Assembly (NCBI GenBank): GCA_037367355.1
Contig: CM074698.1
Span: 248,001-312,000 of the forward strand
Direction: 5' to 3'
Source: Neoscytalidium dimidiatum
Lineage: Eukaryota > Ascomycota > Dothideomycetes > Botryosphaeriales > Botryosphaeriaceae
Length of the DNA: 64,000 nt
Part shown: positions 46,251 through 57,860 of the stretch, in pieces
How positions within the stretch are numbered: position 1 is the first letter of the stretch
How the letters are laid out: each line of letters opens with the position of its first letter
Translations under genes and position numbers: made by a program
Notes under the pieces: model-generated
What the model was told of the DNA's origin: nothing
What the model saw: only the letters and a program-made list of their open reading frames with translations
The model's database searches: none

Positions 46251-46931
46251 GATGAATGACGACGGAAAGGAAACGAAGAAACGAAAAAGAAAAATTCCAC
46301 GGAGCGAGTGGAGGAGAGGGGGAGAGTTGCGGAGATACAACGTGGAGGTGAAATTCGCGGCCGGGCACGTATCGATAGCACGGCGAGCACGCCAGACGCC
46401 AGACGCGTAGGGTGACTCTGGCCTGAGCTGCTTAGCTTAGCGACCGACCGCCTGAAGCCGCCACTGCGGCACTTGCCCTGCTCCACGTGTCGCCCCACCG
46501 GGCCCTGCATTCTCTGCGACCCGATTCGGATCAAGAGCTTCCGTCTGGCCTGAGGGGCAGGCGATACGTACCTCACCGGAGCGAATCGGTTCAACCGTCC
46601 GCCAGTCACTCTCAAACTCTGACGTTGGAGCGAATACCCGCTTTTCAGACCACCTGAAGAGAAACATTTGATCCATCCTACACACATCAAGCTCTCCAAA
46701 CTAGTATACAGTATATACTGGCACGATATCGCATGACTTTCACGCAGAATTCTACCCCAGATAAGCTTCTCACATGGTGCCAATTAGAGTATCTGTTTTC
46801 CATTCGTAATGTTTGTCCCTTCCGTCGTGATATACTAATACATCGGTGTGCAAAGTTCTGACTTTTCTTTCAAATCCCATGGTAAATGAAGCCGAAACCG
46901 CACACGAAATCCGTCTGTCCATATTACCGTC
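46251..46931. other. intergenic between DES1 and SPF45-like genes
   Basis: DES1 promoter and SPF45-like 3' UTR. No gene recognised. Confidence 0.5.
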
Positions 46932-48734
46932 CTACTTCTCACCCTGGCCCTTAGGAGGGTCCATGGAGTAGTCACCCTTCTCGAATTTGTCATCGTCAAA
47001 GTATCGGGCGCGGATCGTGTTGCCATTGAAGATCCTTCCGTCCAAGGCGTTCACGGCACGCAGAGCCGACAGCTGGTTCGTGAACTTTGCAAAAACCGGC
47101 ACATCATCCGAGGCAGCGTAGCGATCGATATAGATGCGCTCGACACGGCCACCCTTTTACTAGTGGTTATCATTGTTGTCCTCATGGGAAGTATTGGGGA
47201 TATGAAAACTTACAGCTCTGTCCAGCTCCTCGCCGATGTCTTGCATGAGGTTTCCGTTGTCAAGCTCCTGCTGCACATCCAGGCCAACCAGCATGTTGTT
47301 CATGACAATGACTGAGCTCATCTTGCCGTGCTTGCCCTCCTCCTCGCTGCTCTTCGCCTTCTTACCACCGGTGATCTTGCCCATGCCACTGGGTCCAGCC
47401 CATCCTCCGCCCTTAGCATCAGGCAGCTTCTTGCGCTTCTCAGCCTTCATCGCGAGCGGTGTAATGATACCCGTCTCCTTGGCACCGAGACCCTTGCCCT
47501 TCTCCCAGCCATATTTCTCCATGATTCGCTGAGCGAAGCCCTTCTGGCCAGGAGTCTTCGAACGCGGGGCGTCCGACTCTTGGTCGGCTGTCACATCATC
47601 TGCAACATCATCGGCCGGTCGTTCCTCAGAGGGCTGGTCTGGTTGAGGCGCAGGGACATCGTAGCGGACAGGGGCGCGAGATATGGTTCCAGCGGGAATA
47701 GTGGGCGGCGTAGCCTCAACAGGTGGAGGTGGCGCTGCATCGGAAGGGTCTTCAGGCGGGGGCGGGGGCGGGGGCGGAGCACCTAGGCCACTCAAGCGCA
47801 TACGGCGCGCGTATGCATCTTCACCAGTAGGGTCGTCAGGTAGATCAGCAGCAGGAGCCGAAGGTGCAGGAGGAGTGGGTGTGTTGAGATTCGACGGCGG
47901 AGCAAAGTTGTAGTTTTTGGGAGGAGCGAATTGAGCTGGGAATTTGTCAGCGGGCGATTGCCACAGGGTGTAGTCGAGCCGCGACTTACGCTTCATGCGC
48001 GAGCGCTGGTAATCCTCATCGTCGCTGTCTGAGTAGTCCTTGGACATTTCCCTCAGCGCCCTATGGCGGTAGAGGTGGTCCTTCCACTCAGCAATTTCGC
48101 GCATCTGCTCTTCACTTCCCTTGTACTGGTTGTAGTCGTTGGGGCGCGAGGGATCGTAGATGTCGTCCCAGTTCTGCTCCTGCTCCTCGTAGGTCTTCCT
48201 CTTCTTTTTCTTGTTCTTACGACCGCCGCGTGCCCTGGGCTGGGTGGCGGCGTAGAAGCCGTTGTCGTCATCATCGCCAATGAAGTCGGCAAGTGAAGCC
48301 TTGGAAGGCGGGTTTGCAGCCAGCGCAACGATGTTGGGAGCAGCGGAGGATTTGCCTCCTTGGGCTTGAGCATCCGGCGAGCTAGAGGATTGAGCGGGAG
48401 CAGGCTTGGGGAAAGCAGGCTTGGTCTTCTTCTGCGACTGGATCTGCGGGCGCTTGGTAGGCTGGAAGCGGAGCGCTGCTGCTCGGGTTAACAAGGCGCT
48501 GCATAAGTCACTATTCTACATCTTTTGCAAAGCAAACGCTAGAGGCGCGCTATAGGTACCTGAGTTGATCTGCTGCTTCTTGGTCTGGGGGGCGTCCTGC
48601 TGCTGGTCGTCGGCGCCAGACTGCTGGTTGTACATGACAGGCGCGCTCGAGATAGTGCCGGCATTGGAGCCAAGCAGATTGGCGAATGAGGACAGGCCCC
48701 GCGGCGGGGGGTTGTCTGAGTTGTCCTGGGCCAT
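46932..48734 (-). CDS. SPF45: SPF45-like splicing factor (G-patch plus RRM/UHM)
   Basis: Homologue of splicing factor 45 (RBM17), a nuclear protein acting in 3' splice-site choice. Exons 48560-48734, 47990-48478, 47214-47935 and 46932-47153 give 1608 nt, 535 aa, phases consistent. It starts MAQDNSDNPPPRGLSSFANL; the first junction restores INSAALRFQPTKRPQ. A basic/acidic region follows (GRKNKKKKRKTYEEQEQNWD, then WKDHLYRHRALREM), then a proline-rich part. The G-patch lies at about 355-385 (IMEKYGWEKGKGLGAKETGI). The C-terminal RRM of the UHM type spans about 425-520: MSSVIVMNNMLVGLD, GGRVERIYIDRYA, VPVFAKFTNQLSALRAVNAL and GNTIRARYFDDDKF. The second intron is 54 nt, a multiple of three, and stays open if retained. 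Shares a 443-bp divergent promoter with the PCS60-type gene. Confidence 0.93.
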
Positions 48735-49177
48735 GGCGAGTAAGCGGGCCAGGACTGGGGCCAGCTTGGAGTAGTGTTGAAGACGATTGCGCGTGCGGTG
48801 GTGGTTGTCGCAACGGAGTGGATGCGCGCGCAAGCTTAGAGGTGCTTGGCTCGGGCGGCCTCGCTGCGGGACGACGGGCTCGGGCTCGGCGCGCGGAGCT
48901 GCAACGCTGCGCCCCTCTGATTCCTGGTGGGCCCGTGCTCCCCTCGCACGTCCCGCATATCAATGGTGTCATCGGCGAGACATGAACGGCCAGCCGCTGT
49001 CTATCCCGACTTCTCCCTCCGCCTTGCCGACTTCCCGTCCGATCAACCGTGCCAAACATTTCCTGCTCCGCATCACTGCGTACTTATATATTGCAGGACT
49101 GCCGACTCCCGCCTTCCGCCAACTGTCCTTTTCCTTTACCGTTCTGCGCATTTACCAGTAATTCGCTATCCTCCACC
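48735..49177. promoter_or_regulatory. divergent promoter region (SPF45-like / PCS60-type)
   Basis: 443 bp between opposed start codons; C/T-rich from about 49001 toward the synthetase ATG. No third gene seen. Confidence 0.55.
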
Positions 49178-50904
49178 ATGGCCACCACTCTCGCCAATGC
49201 TTTTTCGACCCAGTCGCAATCCACCGCCGTCATAGTCCCTGGCAATCCAGCCCTGACCATTTCCTACCAGCAGCTGAGCGCCGAGGTCGTTTCATTCCAG
49301 AAGAAGCTCGCTGCCCTCGGAATTACACCCGCCTCGGCTGTGTCCATCGCTCTGCCGAACAGCTATGAATTCATCGTCTCCTTCCTCGCCGCCTCATGGC
49401 AAAGGGCTATTGCCGCCCCTCTCAACCCCAACTACAAGCAGAGCGAATTCGAGTTCTACATCGACGATCTGAGCTCTGCTGTTGCTCTCGTGCCCAAGGG
49501 CCAATTCGCCCAAGACTCGCCCGCCGTTAAAGCCGCAAGGAAATACCAGGCAGCCATTGCTGAGTGCTACTGGAACGGAAGAGAGGTCGTATTGGATGTC
49601 AAGGATAATGGGAAGCTCAAGGGCAAAGAAAACCAGAAGGTTGAGCAGGCTCAGCCCGAGGACGTTGCTCTCGTCCTGCACACAAGTGGTACTACTGGCA
49701 GGCCCAAGGCCGTACCCTTGACCCACCGCAACCTTACTAGAACTATGAGTAAGTCTTCCTCTTGACGGTCATTTGAAGATTTACACGATATTTGCATGAT
49801 GCATAGAATGCTGTGGCCGATCGGGAACCAACCCCTGCCATACCATGAGCCGAGTTGCTTCATGTACAGCGCAGCAACTGCCTCTCCCGGAATGTCTACT
49901 TGAGCGCACTTACTCACACAAATACAGAAAACATTCAGGCTACGTACCAGCTCTCTCCGCAAGACCGCACTCTGCTGGTCATGCCTTTGTTCCACGTGCA
50001 CGGCCTGCTGGCAGGTTTTCTCGCACCGCTTCACTCCGGTGGCTCCGTCATTGTGCCTCCTAAGTTCTCGGCCCATGAATTTTGGAAAGACTTCATTGAG
50101 TACAAGGCCAATTGGTACACTGCCGTGCCAACTATCCACCAGATCTTGCTCAAGAACCCGCCTCCCAACCCGAAGCCTAATATTCGCTTCATCCGCTCGT
50201 GCTCTTCCCCCTTATCGCCCAAAACCTTCCACGAGCTCGAGAAGACATTTGACGCACCTGTTCTCGAGGCCTATGCCATGACTGAGGCCGCGCACCAGAT
50301 GACCTCAAATCCTCTACCGCAGAATGGTCCGCGCAAGCCTGGCAGTGTTGGAATCGGTCAGGGAGTGGAGATTAAGATCCTTGATCAAGAGGGCAAGGAG
50401 GTTCCGCAAGGCAAGGAGGCCGAGATCTGCATCCGCGGCGAGAACGTGACCAAGGGTTACATCAACAACCCCGAGGCCAACAAGTCCAGCTTCACCAAGG
50501 AGGGCTTTTTCCGCACGGGTGACCAGGGCAAGCTCGATGAGGAAGGATATGTCATAATTACTGGTCGTATCAAGGAGCTCATTAACAAGGGCGGAGAGAA
50601 GATTTCACCTATTGAGCTCGACAACGTTCTCGCACAGCACCCTGCCGTCTCTGAGGCCGTCAGCTTCGCCATCGCGGACGAGATGTACGGCCAGGATGTC
50701 GGCGTCGCAATCGTGCTTAAGGAAGGCCAGAAGCTTACGGCAAATGAGCTGAAGGACTGGCTCAAGGACCGCGTCGCTAAGTTCAAGCTGCCTAAGAAAG
50801 TCTTCTTCACGGATATCATGCCGAAGACGGCGACCGGTAAGATTCAGAGGAGAAATGTTGCGGACGCCATGCTCAAGCAGGAAAAGCCGAAGCCCAAGTT
50901 GTAG
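49178..50904 (+). CDS. PCS60: AMP-dependent acyl/oxalyl-CoA synthetase, PCS60 type
   Basis: Member of the ANL adenylating superfamily closest to yeast Pcs60 (peroxisomal oxalyl-CoA synthetase); activates a carboxylate with ATP and CoA. Exons 49178-49748 and 49928-50904 give 1548 nt, 515 aa; the junction is RTM A|gtaagt ... atacag|AA AAC. Motifs: adenylate-binding loop LHTSGTTGRPKAVPLTHRN (168-186), LLVMPLFHVHGLLAGFLAPL, EAYAMTEAAHQM, FFRTGDQGKLDEEGYVIITG, RIKELINKGGEKISPIELDN, and the catalytic-lysine region MPKTATGKIQRRN. The C-terminus is PKPKL: the last three residues, PKL, differ from the SKL peroxisomal signal, so peroxisomal import is uncertain. The intron (179 nt) is the only one. Confidence 0.93.
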
Positions 50905-53534
50905 GAGGCGTGTGTGATCTGCTTGGATTTTATTATATGTGTGAACATACTGGAGACGTATTATTCCCATTTTGTTTGATAACATCTCTGTACATCTTCC
51001 ATTCCTTCAACTTGTAGAGGCTTGAAGAAAAAGAAAGATATTCAGCTGCTGCTCTCCGTCTACACACAAACTCTTTTCCCATGGATCTCGACTTTTGTGC
51101 ATGACTCACTTACTCCCTTAAGTTCAGCAACGTTTTCGTGGCGATTTTCGTGAGCGAAAAGCTTCCCCGCACTTTTGATATGCTCGCAGTCAGTCTGACC
51201 CGTACCGCGCCGACGTCTCAACCCTTGCGCTCCGAGTATCTCCGTTCATGAGGAGAAGTGTCTCCCTTCCGCCGCGAGTCTTAGGATCATCTGTCGGACT
51301 CCTCGTAAACACACTTTTATCTTCGGAAGGAACAGTCACAGTAGCGCGAGTTCCCGGGAACTACGGTCCTTTATCGTCAGAAGCAACACAGTTGATGGCA
51401 GAAGCCTTCATCGGATTTACTGTTAGACTGCACTGGCAGAAGCACTATGAGTGGACTAAACGTTATTTTCGAGGAGCACTTCTAGTTTTCGCTGTTAGCA
51501 GTCACCATAAACCGTGGCTTATCTCGCACACCATGTTCCGCAGGCTGATTGCTTCAACACTAAATTGTTGGCGAGTAGAAGACACTGGGGCCATTACCTC
51601 CTGGAGGCTCTGAAGAACAACCCATTCATGCTGGCAAGTGGCTTTTTCGCTCCACCTACCCCATACTCGGGAAACTCTGCGGCCAGGCTTTGATGAGCCA
51701 TGTAGTGGCTTGTCGAACCCATTCGCACCCAACTTCACGGTCTCATTCCCGACCCCCTCCGCAACCTGCTGTGCGGTATGTTCGCGCTTGTTGACTATCA
51801 GTAGTCCTTTCAGATAGCTGCAAAGTTGACCGCTTGCAAATTTTCTTGGATTCTTTCTCCAGAAGCTCTTCTCTTCCCATGTCCGCAGCTTCTTCAGCCA
51901 TTCCCATCTTCTCAACTCCCTCTCTCTCCCGCTCCTCCGCCCTTCTCAACCGCAGTCCAAGCACTCTCGATTTTCCAGCAATCCTTCCCCGTTCTTGACT
52001 GCTGCCTGGCGACCACGGCGCGCGGACACATGCGCCGCTCGCGCTGCCTCCAGCCGCCGCGCCACGCCGAGTCCGATCGTCGTTTGCTGTTGCCGATGCT
52101 GATGCGGGCCCCGGCCGCTGAACAGGTGCTCCGCCCGGGGAGTCCGCGTGCCGGACGGCGAGGCGCACGTGGTGGAGCAGTTGGAGCTGGCAGAGGTGGT
52201 GGAAAGCGGCGAATGCTAGCGGGTCCTCGTCGCGCGAGGGGCAGCTGCCCGGCGGGTGAACATGAGGGCGATGAGGGATTTGGGTAGGGGTGGCTGGTTG
52301 TTTGAGAAAGAGCTCAGCTTGGAGAGAGAGTGTGTGTGGAGGGCAGAGTCTAAGTTAGATGTGAAGGAGATCTTGATGATGGTGTGGAGGGTGAGCGACA
52401 TTGGCTGCTGCCCTAAGTTTCCGAGCGGCTGGGTGGAGAATAGGCTGTCGAATAATCGGATGCCATGTCTGCCGGTTGGACTCTAGGACTTTAGAGCGGT
52501 CAGGAGATGGGGATAATTTAGAATGCAAAATCGTATAATATTACATATGTTTTAAGGCGAAATTCAGAAGTTTTTTTTTTTTTTTGGTAGGATGATTCGA
52601 CAAAACCACGGTACGCCATAAGAGATCCCACCATTGTCCCGTACTCTTCTTTCGCAGAGTGTGGCAAGATCTTTTTTTTTTCTGAAGCATTGTCTGATAA
52701 GACGTAGATGATATCAGAAGTATCACGGTACCCGTGCTGTGCAAAGGGAAATCTAACAGGAAAGGAAATTGTAGAGAAGGTGGACGTGCAGAGTTGCAGA
52801 AAAGCAGAAGCTTGCCAAAGCTGTACAGCTCGTAAGAGACGACCGTTACAGGGCTTGCAGTTGAAGAGAAGATTGTTGGGCGATGACAGTCTGCGCACAG
52901 CACCTCAGCTTTCGGATCAACGCCTTAGCTATCAATCCTCAGCAGCTGCATCGCAACATTCTGGTAGTGCCACTCGCCTCCCCAGCGCCTGCTGGACTGC
53001 CAGTGGCTGGCCGCGTCAACTCGAGCAGCTTCCCAGCCAAAGTATAGCGTGATCTTGCGCCATTTCTCAGTTTCGGGAGGAAATTAGGATCTGCTTACCG
53101 CTGACGATGCTGGGGGAAGGCATTGAGGGTTGTGTTCGGGTAGCTACGCAGCTCTGTGGCTTCGATTGCGCCTGTCCGTTAATTTTCCTCACGGCACTTT
53201 ATGTATCACTTTAATTCTTTTACTTCTGTCAAGCTTTACTGGCTCTTTTAATGATTTTAATGTTCAATAAGGCTCTACTTATAACTGAGACATTCGCGTG
53301 ATATGTATGTGCTGCAAAAGGCACGTTTTTACGTCTTGATGCTATGGGAGGGAGGTTTCCGATACGGAAGTGCGGTCTAGTGCGCGATGGAGCAGGAACC
53401 GAGCAACAACCGCAGGAGGCTGCCCATCAACGGCGACTGCTGTGAAATAGATGGGAAGCAACGCCCATGTCGTTGCCATGTACATAAATGTCGACTGGCT
53501 GTCCTCCTCTTCTTACTTTCTTCTCCAATCCAAG
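50905..53534. other. 2.6 kb region without a supported gene
   Basis: 3' flank of the PCS60-type gene, then mixed sequence. An ATG-started frame at 51248-51613 (121 codons, plus) contains protein-like stretches (HWQKHYEWTKRYFRGALLVF) but matches no family I know. 51.9-52.3 kb is GC-rich with overlapping frames; 52.5-53.3 kb is AT-rich with poly-T runs. Confidence 0.4.
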
Positions 53535-53750
53535 ATGGCCCCATCACAAGAGCTCATCGTATCTGTGATCATCTTGGTCAGCGTCTGGTGCAGTCTGTTG
53601 ATTGCATTGTTTAGTTGGCTCTACCCCCGTCCGCGTGTTATACAACTTGATGAAGAACACACCGCTGCACTGATGAATTTGTTAGAAGCAGTTGCGAGCA
53701 CGGCCTCTGCCAAAGACCTGGTACGCAAACCGGACGGGCAGCCATCCTAG
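53535..53750 (+). CDS. small single-pass membrane protein candidate
   Basis: Not recognised. From ATG 53535 (AAGATGG context) the frame encodes 71 aa: a short polar start (MAPSQE), one strong hydrophobic segment (LIVSVIILVSVWCSLLIALF), then WLYPRPRVIQLDEEHTAALM and a helix-forming end. The same frame is open upstream to 53451. An exon-like frame follows at 53850-54065, and a GTACGC donor within the last codons could join to downstream sequence, but no phase-consistent join was found. The hydrophobic segment is the main reason to take it seriously. Confidence 0.35.
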   Translation: MAPSQELIVSVIILVSVWCSLLIALFSWLYPRPRVIQLDEEHTAALMNLLEAVASTASAKDLVRKPDGQPS

Positions 53751-54348
53751 GGTGGCCCAAGGTCCTAGAGCCTTGAAGGGTGATCACTGATTGCCTCCGT
53801 CCGCCCTGCTCAAGCACGGTGGGCGGCGTCACCTTCGGGTGGCGCCCCAGTGACGCGCTGCCACTTCAACGTAGTGCTGGGGTCCAGTACCTTCGGGGAA
53901 GCCAAGAGCAGCGCAGCCTGGATCAATCGAGTGTTTGGAAAGTCTCCCTCTCTCAGACCCGTTCCCTCAATCATATACGCAGATGCTAACCACTCCCAGA
54001 TATTGCAACTTTCGTTTCTTAATTACCTTTGTCTGCCTCCTCAGCCTTCTTTCCTCTCCAGATAACGCATCTTCATTTCTTCGACACTAATCGCTTCTCG
54101 GCTGTGACATATGACGGAAAACATGATGGGCTCGTTGTGATGGTGTCAAGATATTTGCAAAGCAGTAGTTGTTGAGAGTATTTGCAGAACGGTGGAGACA
54201 CGATATCCGGAGTGAGATAGGAGCATTCATCTACATGTTATGCTGTCGGTAGTCGCAGTAACATCCAACGCTCTGTCCTCGCTTGATGTCGAATACTTTC
54301 AATTTATTCTACTTTGTGAATGAATCAAAGAGATCGCCCTTGTCCCTA
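53751..54348. other. intergenic with an unassigned frame
   Basis: A plus-strand frame at 53850-54065 contains CHFNVVLGSSTFGEAKSSAA, faintly like the start of an aldo-keto reductase, but it is too short to assign. Otherwise nothing seen. Confidence 0.3.
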
Positions 54349-55617
54349 CTAACGAGCCATGTATTTGGAGCTCCTCTCTCTCCTCCTAACTCGATTTACA
54401 GCACTGAATAGCCCCTTACGAGCACGCATGCACAGCTGACCTGCGTGTTGCGCCTTTCCCAAGTTCTTCTGAACCTGGTTCCTTTGACCCTGCATGTCTT
54501 GCTTTGAAACCTCATTCTTCTTGCGCTCCTCAGCAACTTCATCGGCATCTTTGAAAGGCTGGTATATTTTGCCAAAATCTGTCGCCTTCCTGGCTTGTTG
54601 TTCCTGCCGGGCCCTGTCATCCGTCTCAGCTGTGTTCCGCCACTTCGGATCTTCTGGTGAGCGCCCGTCTCCTAGATTCTTGTAGAAAAACACGGCAAAC
54701 ATCAATCCCAATCCAAAATTGACATCATTCTGAGGGTACAAGTTAAAGGTGTAATCCGTGTAACAGTACTCGCAACAGCCCTGCCCGAATCGCCAGCCCC
54801 GCGGACCGAACATGTGAGCCCTCGGCAAGGACTTCAGCAACAACGTCTCCAGATCATCACCCGTCTCGGCGTCCGTCTTCGTCTCCGCGTTGATGGCAAC
54901 ATGCGGGCACACCCGCCACTCGCGCTCCTCGATCGGCTTCATGACGCCCGGTTTCCAAGACGCCGGGCCCGCTTCCCAGTCGTGGAACTGGAACGTGCCA
55001 AGCAGTACCAGTTCGCCGTCGATGACGTGCGCCCTGAAGCTGTGCCACATCCACATGCCGCCGCCCAGCCTGAATCTATCGTGCTTCGTGAACGCTTCCA
55101 GCGGCATGCCGTGCTCGGAGCCCAGTTCCGCCCGCTGCACGGCCAGCCGCACATGCCGGATCCGAACGCGGTAGTGGTGGTAAAAAACGTGGCCGCAGCG
55201 GGCCTTGCATAGCGGCCTGGTCGGAGCCTCAAAGGTGGTGTAGTTGCGCGGCTGGTCGGCGGGTGCGAACGCGTGGTACGTCGCGCAGGCGTGGCACAGG
55301 TAGTGGCCGGGAAACTGGCGCTCCAAGAGCTGCAGAAAGCGGATCTTGACGTCCTGGTCCATACCGAGCTTGAGGGTGGGGAATAGAGCGTCGTAGAGCC
55401 TATGGCAAGTGAGTGTGAGCGCCGCGACGGACTCGGGCGGGAGTCTGCCGGTCACTCGGACAAAGAGCTCGATGGGGAGGGAGAGGAGCGGAGATCCTGT
55501 ATTGGATATGACAGGGGTCCCGGTCTTCGTGGTGTTTAGATTTACTGCTGCTTCCGCCTTCATTGCCTTCTGGCGTCGACCGGGCCTTGAGAACTTTAGG
55601 CGACGAGTCGGCATCAT
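54349..55617 (-). CDS. F-box-like domain protein of a fungal Cys-containing family
   Basis: Single-exon 422-aa protein. An F-box-like motif lies at about 43-78 (SPLLSLPIELFVRVTGRLPP through LTLTCHRLYDALFPTL), which would recruit an SCF ubiquitin ligase. The body carries Cys motifs: YLCHACATYH, CKARCGHVFYHHYRVRIRHV and CCEYCYTDYTFNLYPQ, and conserved-looking blocks MPLEAFTKHDRF, VIDGELVLLGTFQFHDWE and IEEREWRVCPHVAIN. A hydrophobic stretch follows (FGLGLMFAVFFYKNLGDG), then a Lys/Gln-rich coiled-coil-like C-terminus. This architecture is common in large lineage-expanded fungal families; the substrate is unknown. A decayed relative is at 20104-21126. An adjacent second Met makes the start uncertain by one codon. 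Confidence 0.75.
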   Translation of the reverse strand: MMPTRRLKFSRPGRRQKAMKAEAAVNLNTTKTGTPVISNTGSPLLSLPIELFVRVTGRLPPESVAALTLTCHRLYDALFPTLKLGMDQDVKIRFLQLLERQFPGHYLCHACATYHAFAPADQPRNYTTFEAPTRPLCKARCGHVFYHHYRVRIRHVRLAVQRAELGSEHGMPLEAFTKHDRFRLGGGMWMWHSFRAHVIDGELVLLGTFQFHDWEAGPASWKPGVMKPIEEREWRVCPHVAINAETKTDAETGDDLETLLLKSLPRAHMFGPRGWRFGQGCCEYCYTDYTFNLYPQNDVNFGLGLMFAVFFYKNLGDGRSPEDPKWRNTAETDDRARQEQQARKATDFGKIYQPFKDADEVAEERKKNEVSKQDMQGQRNQVQKNLGKAQHAGQLCMRARKGLFSAVNRVRRRERSSKYMAR

Positions 55618-57860
55618 TCGAGTGTATTTGGGAACAATATCGGGAGAGGGAGGTTCGTGTAGAGCGCTGGCGGTAATAGGAGGATGGGAGAGAAGGCCCT
55701 AATATGTATTTACGCACGACTGGACAAAACTCAAAAACAATCGCCTGAAGAATGTAGTACCATGGTCTGAGTGGACCCCAATGTCTCTGTACTTACGAGT
55801 TCTGTCCAGCAGTGGGTCATTTCTTGCAACCTCGATATTCTCTGTGCTGATCTTTTGGGGCTTCGCGGAGCCGTCCGTTACGATTCAATACTCGCCATCA
55901 CTTCTCGATTGCTAAAGCGCATCTCTTTGAGCGCAGCAACATTTTATGGTTTGAAGTATTGGTAAGTGCTCCGTCTGGGTCTATCTACTTGAGCGTCTTG
56001 TCACTCTTTGCATGTTCTTTCTTTCTTTCTTTTTTTTTTATTTTTTTTTAAAAACAAAAGTACTATCTAGCTGAGTTTCTGGCGAAGTGCCCCCGAGGAG
56101 CTCAATCTTAACTGTCGAGCAACCCATGAGCGTCCAATGAAAACCTTAATAAAACCTTTCATTTTGAAGCAACTTGTTGACGAGCGAGGCAAAGAGTGTG
56201 TGGATAGTCCATTGTCGGCGCATAAGCAATAGTATGCACTAAGTATCACCAGACGGGCTGGAAGTACTGGAAAATCGCCTTCCGAAGACAAGGGACCAGC
56301 TTGCGAAACCCTCTCGACGGGTTCAAAAAATAGTAACAGATGCTCGATGGTCAGTACTCCTGAATATATTAAGTAGCGGGTAAATGCCAAGTCGGGACGA
56401 GACACCACAATGAGTACGTACCTCAACGAGCCGCGAAGCTCATATCACTATTGCACAAGGGCCCTAGACCCTGCCCGGCCACATTCTCACCCACCCGCTA
56501 CAACCTTCCCAAAACCCCCCCCATACTAATGATCACCCACCACCCACACTCACCACTCTTCACCTTATCTGAATGGCCAAGACAAACTACACCGAAACCC
56601 TTGACAGCAAATCCTCTGCAACTTCATCAACCACCCTCACGTATACCCACCCCGGCCCATATGACCTACCCAATCCAGCAAGACACCCGAGACCGGAATG
56701 GAAAAAAAACCAAGGACGAACGTCCGCCCGACAGGGTAGTGTCGAAACATACGCAACCAAAGGGAAAAAGTTGCTTCGCCACGCCGAACGGAACGATGAT
56801 GTCAATTGGACAGTGCACCACAGACCACACCACCGCGACGACGCACCCTGGGGAAACCTGACGAAAAGGCCAGCCAGGGGTCACGGGAAACGCCTTTCGC
56901 ACCGACTACTCCTGCGTACGTCCGTAGATTTCCCTTTTCCTGTGATCAACACCTGGCCCCGAAGCGCGTCGACGCAAATCGGATTGCGTCATCCAGCCAA
57001 CTGGACGGATGGCGATAGCAAGGGGGGCAGCAAACCGAGCGATTGACGACACAACGGGCACTAGCGACGTAGCATAATCGTTTATGGACGTCGCTGTACT
57101 CTATACTCACGTGTTAGAGAACACGACGAGTAGAGCATTTGTGAAATGATAGAGCAAAAGAGAGTAGGAAAAGAAGGAATTTCTTGTTCATGCTGATTCG
57201 CATCCTTTCTATGTGCGGGCCATTTCCATCGTCGTACTTTACCGCCACAGACATTTCCCTCGTGGCAACAATAAGAGGAATAACACCTCCAAAGCTTTTC
57301 CTTAGCTTCGCTTCGCTATAAGAAAAAGAACTGCAAATACCAAATGGCCAACAACCTAGACAAAAAGAACCAGCCAAGGTCGTGGAATGGATAATTGACA
57401 ACGATGAGTGTGATGGAATGATGTGTGAGAGCAGTAAGTGCGTGAGTGTGTGAACGGGTGTCTGTATCCTCGGCAGCATTAAGTAAGATGTAGTAGTTCC
57501 AAAGAATATGACAGAAATATGAGGGTAACGAGCAGCTCAAAAAGGAATACAAAGAGCAAAACGAGCAACAATACAATCGGTATCGGACTCGATCAATCCC
57601 CCGGTGATAATAAAACAAGATGAGGGAATGATACGAAATGTGGTATGCGCCTTTTTATGATGGTTGGGGGGAACTGTAACAGTTCCTGCACAGCAACTTT
57701 CGAGCAGAAGACGAGGTAATGGCGCCCGTCTAAGAGCAAGATTGAACAGTAGTCAAAGAATTTTAACGCCGTAAGCCTGCAACGGATTGGGTAATAGTGA
57801 CAGATGGCCGCAAATGAAACCAAAGAACGAACGGAATTCACATGAAAAAGGGTATTCAGA
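55618..57860. other. 2.2 kb intergenic region
   Basis: Promoter of the F-box-like gene and, at the right, the 3' UTR of the membrane protein gene. Poly-T and TTTC runs at 56014-56050. Short frames at 56.4-57.0 kb overlap in different phases and match nothing I recognise. Confidence 0.5.

Noticed and set aside
51248..51613. 121-codon ATG-started plus-strand frame
   Set aside because: No recognisable family or supporting context; kept only as a note in the region entry.
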